Assembly: GCA_016717285.1 (NCBI GenBank)
Contig: JADKFU010000001.1
Coordinates: 124,001 to 188,000, forward strand
Source of the DNA: Chitinophagaceae bacterium
Lineage (GTDB): Bacteria; Bacteroidota; Bacteroidia; Chitinophagales; UBA10324
Length of the DNA: 64,000 nt
Reading direction: 5' to 3'
Position 1 is the first letter of the stretch, and each line of letters starts with the position of its first letter. Positions 62,893 through 64,000 of the stretch are shown one piece after another. Below the pieces are notes generated by a model. It worked only from the letters and a program-made list of their open reading frames with translations. It did not search any database and was not told the DNA's origin. The position numbers were made by a program, and so were the translations under genes.

Positions 62893-63719
62893 TAATAAAA
62901 ATCTTGTCGGTTGGTTTTATTCCACAAGCGGATCAGGATAAAGCCAAACAACATGCCACCAATGTGTGCGAAGTGTGCAACACCACTTTGAGTTCCTGAA
63001 AAGCCTGCATACAATTCAAATAAACCGTAAAAAATTACAAAATATTTTGCTTTGATGGGAATGGGTGGAAATAAAAGATACAAATAGGTATTGGGAAACA
63101 ACATGCCAAAGCCCAGCAAAACACCAAACACTGCACCTGAAGCACCTACCACAGGAATATCTGCTAAGATGCCCAGAAAACTGCTCGCCATTTCGCCGGA
63201 TTGATTTATGAAGGCAGGATCAGTTGGATTTTGTTTCCACTGACTGATAAACTGATCTATTGCATTCATGTTGAGCAGGTGATCATACCTGGTGGAAAGC
63301 GTAGCAAATTCCGGAATGCCCGGATGCAGGAGGTAAGTGTTCACAGCGTTCTGAAGATTCGAATATTCAAACCAGGTAACGCCAAGGTGCATAAAGGCAC
63401 CTCCAAGTCCGCACACAAAATAAAAGATGAGAAAACGTTTCGGTCCCCAATGATTTTCCAGCACACTGCCAAACATCCACAAGGCAAACATGTTGGAGAA
63501 AATGTGCATAATGCTTCCATGCATAAACATATGCGTCACTAGCTGATAAGGCCGGAATTCAGTGGAGGTAAAAAAATGAAGTCCAAGAATATTTACCAGG
63601 TCAATATTGTAATTGTTTTGCAAAACAACAGTCGCTAAAAACAGCAGTCCATTCAGGATCAGCAGATTTTTTACCACCAACGGAAGCACTTTAAAACCTT
63701 GCGTACGGATATTACTCAT
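62892..63719 (-). CDS. rhomboid family intramembrane serine protease (first copy)
   Basis: A 275-residue rhomboid. The catalytic Ser is in VVGASGAVFGVLLGFG and His in VAHFAHIGGMLFGF, with MHIFSNMFALWMFG as the HxxxN region. Between helices 3 and 4 there is a long insert of about 60 residues (WFEYSNLQNAVNTYLLHPGIPEF...INQSGEMASSFL), facing the periplasm. It lacks the C-terminal extension of its neighbour. The ATG is followed upstream by a TTAATTC repeat. It lies between mutL and the second rhomboid in one transcription direction. Confidence 0.93.
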   Translation of the reverse strand: MSNIRTQGFKVLPLVVKNLLILNGLLFLATVVLQNNYNIDLVNILGLHFFTSTEFRPYQLVTHMFMHGSIMHIFSNMFALWMFGSVLENHWGPKRFLIFYFVCGLGGAFMHLGVTWFEYSNLQNAVNTYLLHPGIPEFATLSTRYDHLLNMNAIDQFISQWKQNPTDPAFINQSGEMASSFLGILADIPVVGASGAVFGVLLGFGMLFPNTYLYLLFPPIPIKAKYFVIFYGLFELYAGFSGTQSGVAHFAHIGGMLFGFILIRLWNKTNRQDFY

Positions 63720-63846
63720 TCAGAATTAAGAATTAAGAATTAGGAATAAGAATTAGAAATAATGTGCCGATGTGCCTAATGACTAATAACCAAACTAACG
63801 ACTAAGGACTAAGGACTAAGGACTCACACTCACTACTCACTACTCA
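63720..63846 (-). repeat. composite intergenic tandem repeat (modules A-B-C-D, inverted copy)
   Basis: Read on the minus strand it shows A (GTAGTGA units, including the mutL stop), B (GTCCTTA units), C (GGCACATCGGCACAT) and D (TTAATTC units ending 1 base before the rhomboid ATG). The order and direction relative to transcription are the same as at 3601-3776. Confidence 0.85.
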
Positions 63847-64000
63847 CTTCTCAAACAGCTTCTCAATATCCTTCAAATCAAACGTAATAACAGTGTGTTT
63901 TCCATCAGGCGTAAAATAAGGCGTTTCACAGGCAAAGAGTTGGTCTGTAAGGTTGTGCATTTCTTTTTCTGTGAGTGACTCGCCATTTTTTATGGACGCC
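63844..64000 (-). CDS. mutL: DNA mismatch repair protein MutL, C-terminal end (partial)
   Basis: The last 52 codons of a gene running off the right edge. They read ...LTEKEMHNLTDQLFACETPY, then FTPDGKHTVITFDLKDIEKLFEK, matching the end of MutL's dimerisation domain, where Bacteroidota have TPxGKPTI-like sequence before a terminal helix. MutL couples MutS to strand removal. The mutL-rhomboid-rhomboid-EEP order is common in Bacteroidota and supports the call. The stop TGA coincides with the first unit of the GTAGTGA repeat. Confidence 0.8.
   Translation of the reverse strand, partial: ASIKNGESLTEKEMHNLTDQLFACETPYFTPDGKHTVITFDLKDIEKLFEK

Overview
The window comes from a Bacteroidota chromosome, most like the Chitinophagales/Sphingobacteriales-type lineages. 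The evidence is direct: many secreted proteins end in a type IX secretion (T9SS) type A sorting domain (YPNP...G.Y.....), several promoters carry the Bacteroidota -7 box TAnnTTTG, a DUF4270 lipoprotein sits next to glmS, and lipoproteins and TPR histidine kinases are abundant. No tRNA, rRNA, CRISPR array, phage or transposase was recognised.

Region by region. 0-7 kb is housekeeping: a YtcJ-like amidohydrolase, a TetR regulator, GGGP synthase, rsgA, dtd, then an rfaE2-type nucleotidyltransferase, a YbhN-type membrane protein and panD on the minus strand. 7.5-11.2 kb holds two PKD/T9SS paralogues lying between panD and panC. 11.2-16.5 kb has panC divergent from a GT5-like protein, then DUF4270 and glmS. 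16.5-18.3 kb has a T9SS protein, a decayed sorting-domain fossil and Mn-type superoxide dismutase. 18.4-26.0 kb is a compact six-frame minus-strand operon: a protein with a HEPN-type RNKIGH motif (split by an A9 run), an nSTAND1 NTPase with one membrane helix and a WD40-like C-terminus, an outer-membrane barrel, and two lipoprotein-like propeller proteins. I regard this as the best candidate for an undescribed, possibly trans-envelope, conflict or sensor system. It is divergent from a soluble TPR histidine kinase and a LuxR-type regulator. Downstream of that pair lie two copies of a 47-bp element at fixed distance from -7-like boxes, probably its targets.

29.5-40.4 kb is an array of T9SS cargo proteins: three seven-repeat propellers and one protein with a different head, all sharing a MopE-type/FN3/sorting tail with strong DNA identity, plus a convergent frameshifted choice-of-anchor L protein. 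41-45.8 kb has tadA (frameshifted in an A8 run), a TolC/HlyD pair without a pump, and gpsA. 45.8-52.1 kb is more secreted proteins, including a chimeric gene remnant and two lipoproteins with a shared structured leader. 52.4-56.3 kb is a phosphorelay: Hpt protein, TPR hybrid kinase and divergent response regulator. 56.4-64 kb carries a nitronate monooxygenase/FabK-like enzyme, an NDP-sugar pyrophosphorylase, an arylsulfotransferase-like T9SS protein, then mutL-rhomboid-rhomboid-EEP reading leftwards from the right edge.

Two genome-scale patterns stand out. Composite short tandem repeats with a conserved module order fill several intergenic gaps and even supply start or stop codons. Three reading frames (the HEPN protein, tadA and the anchor-L protein) are each broken by one base in or next to an A-run, which could be assembly error or slippage.
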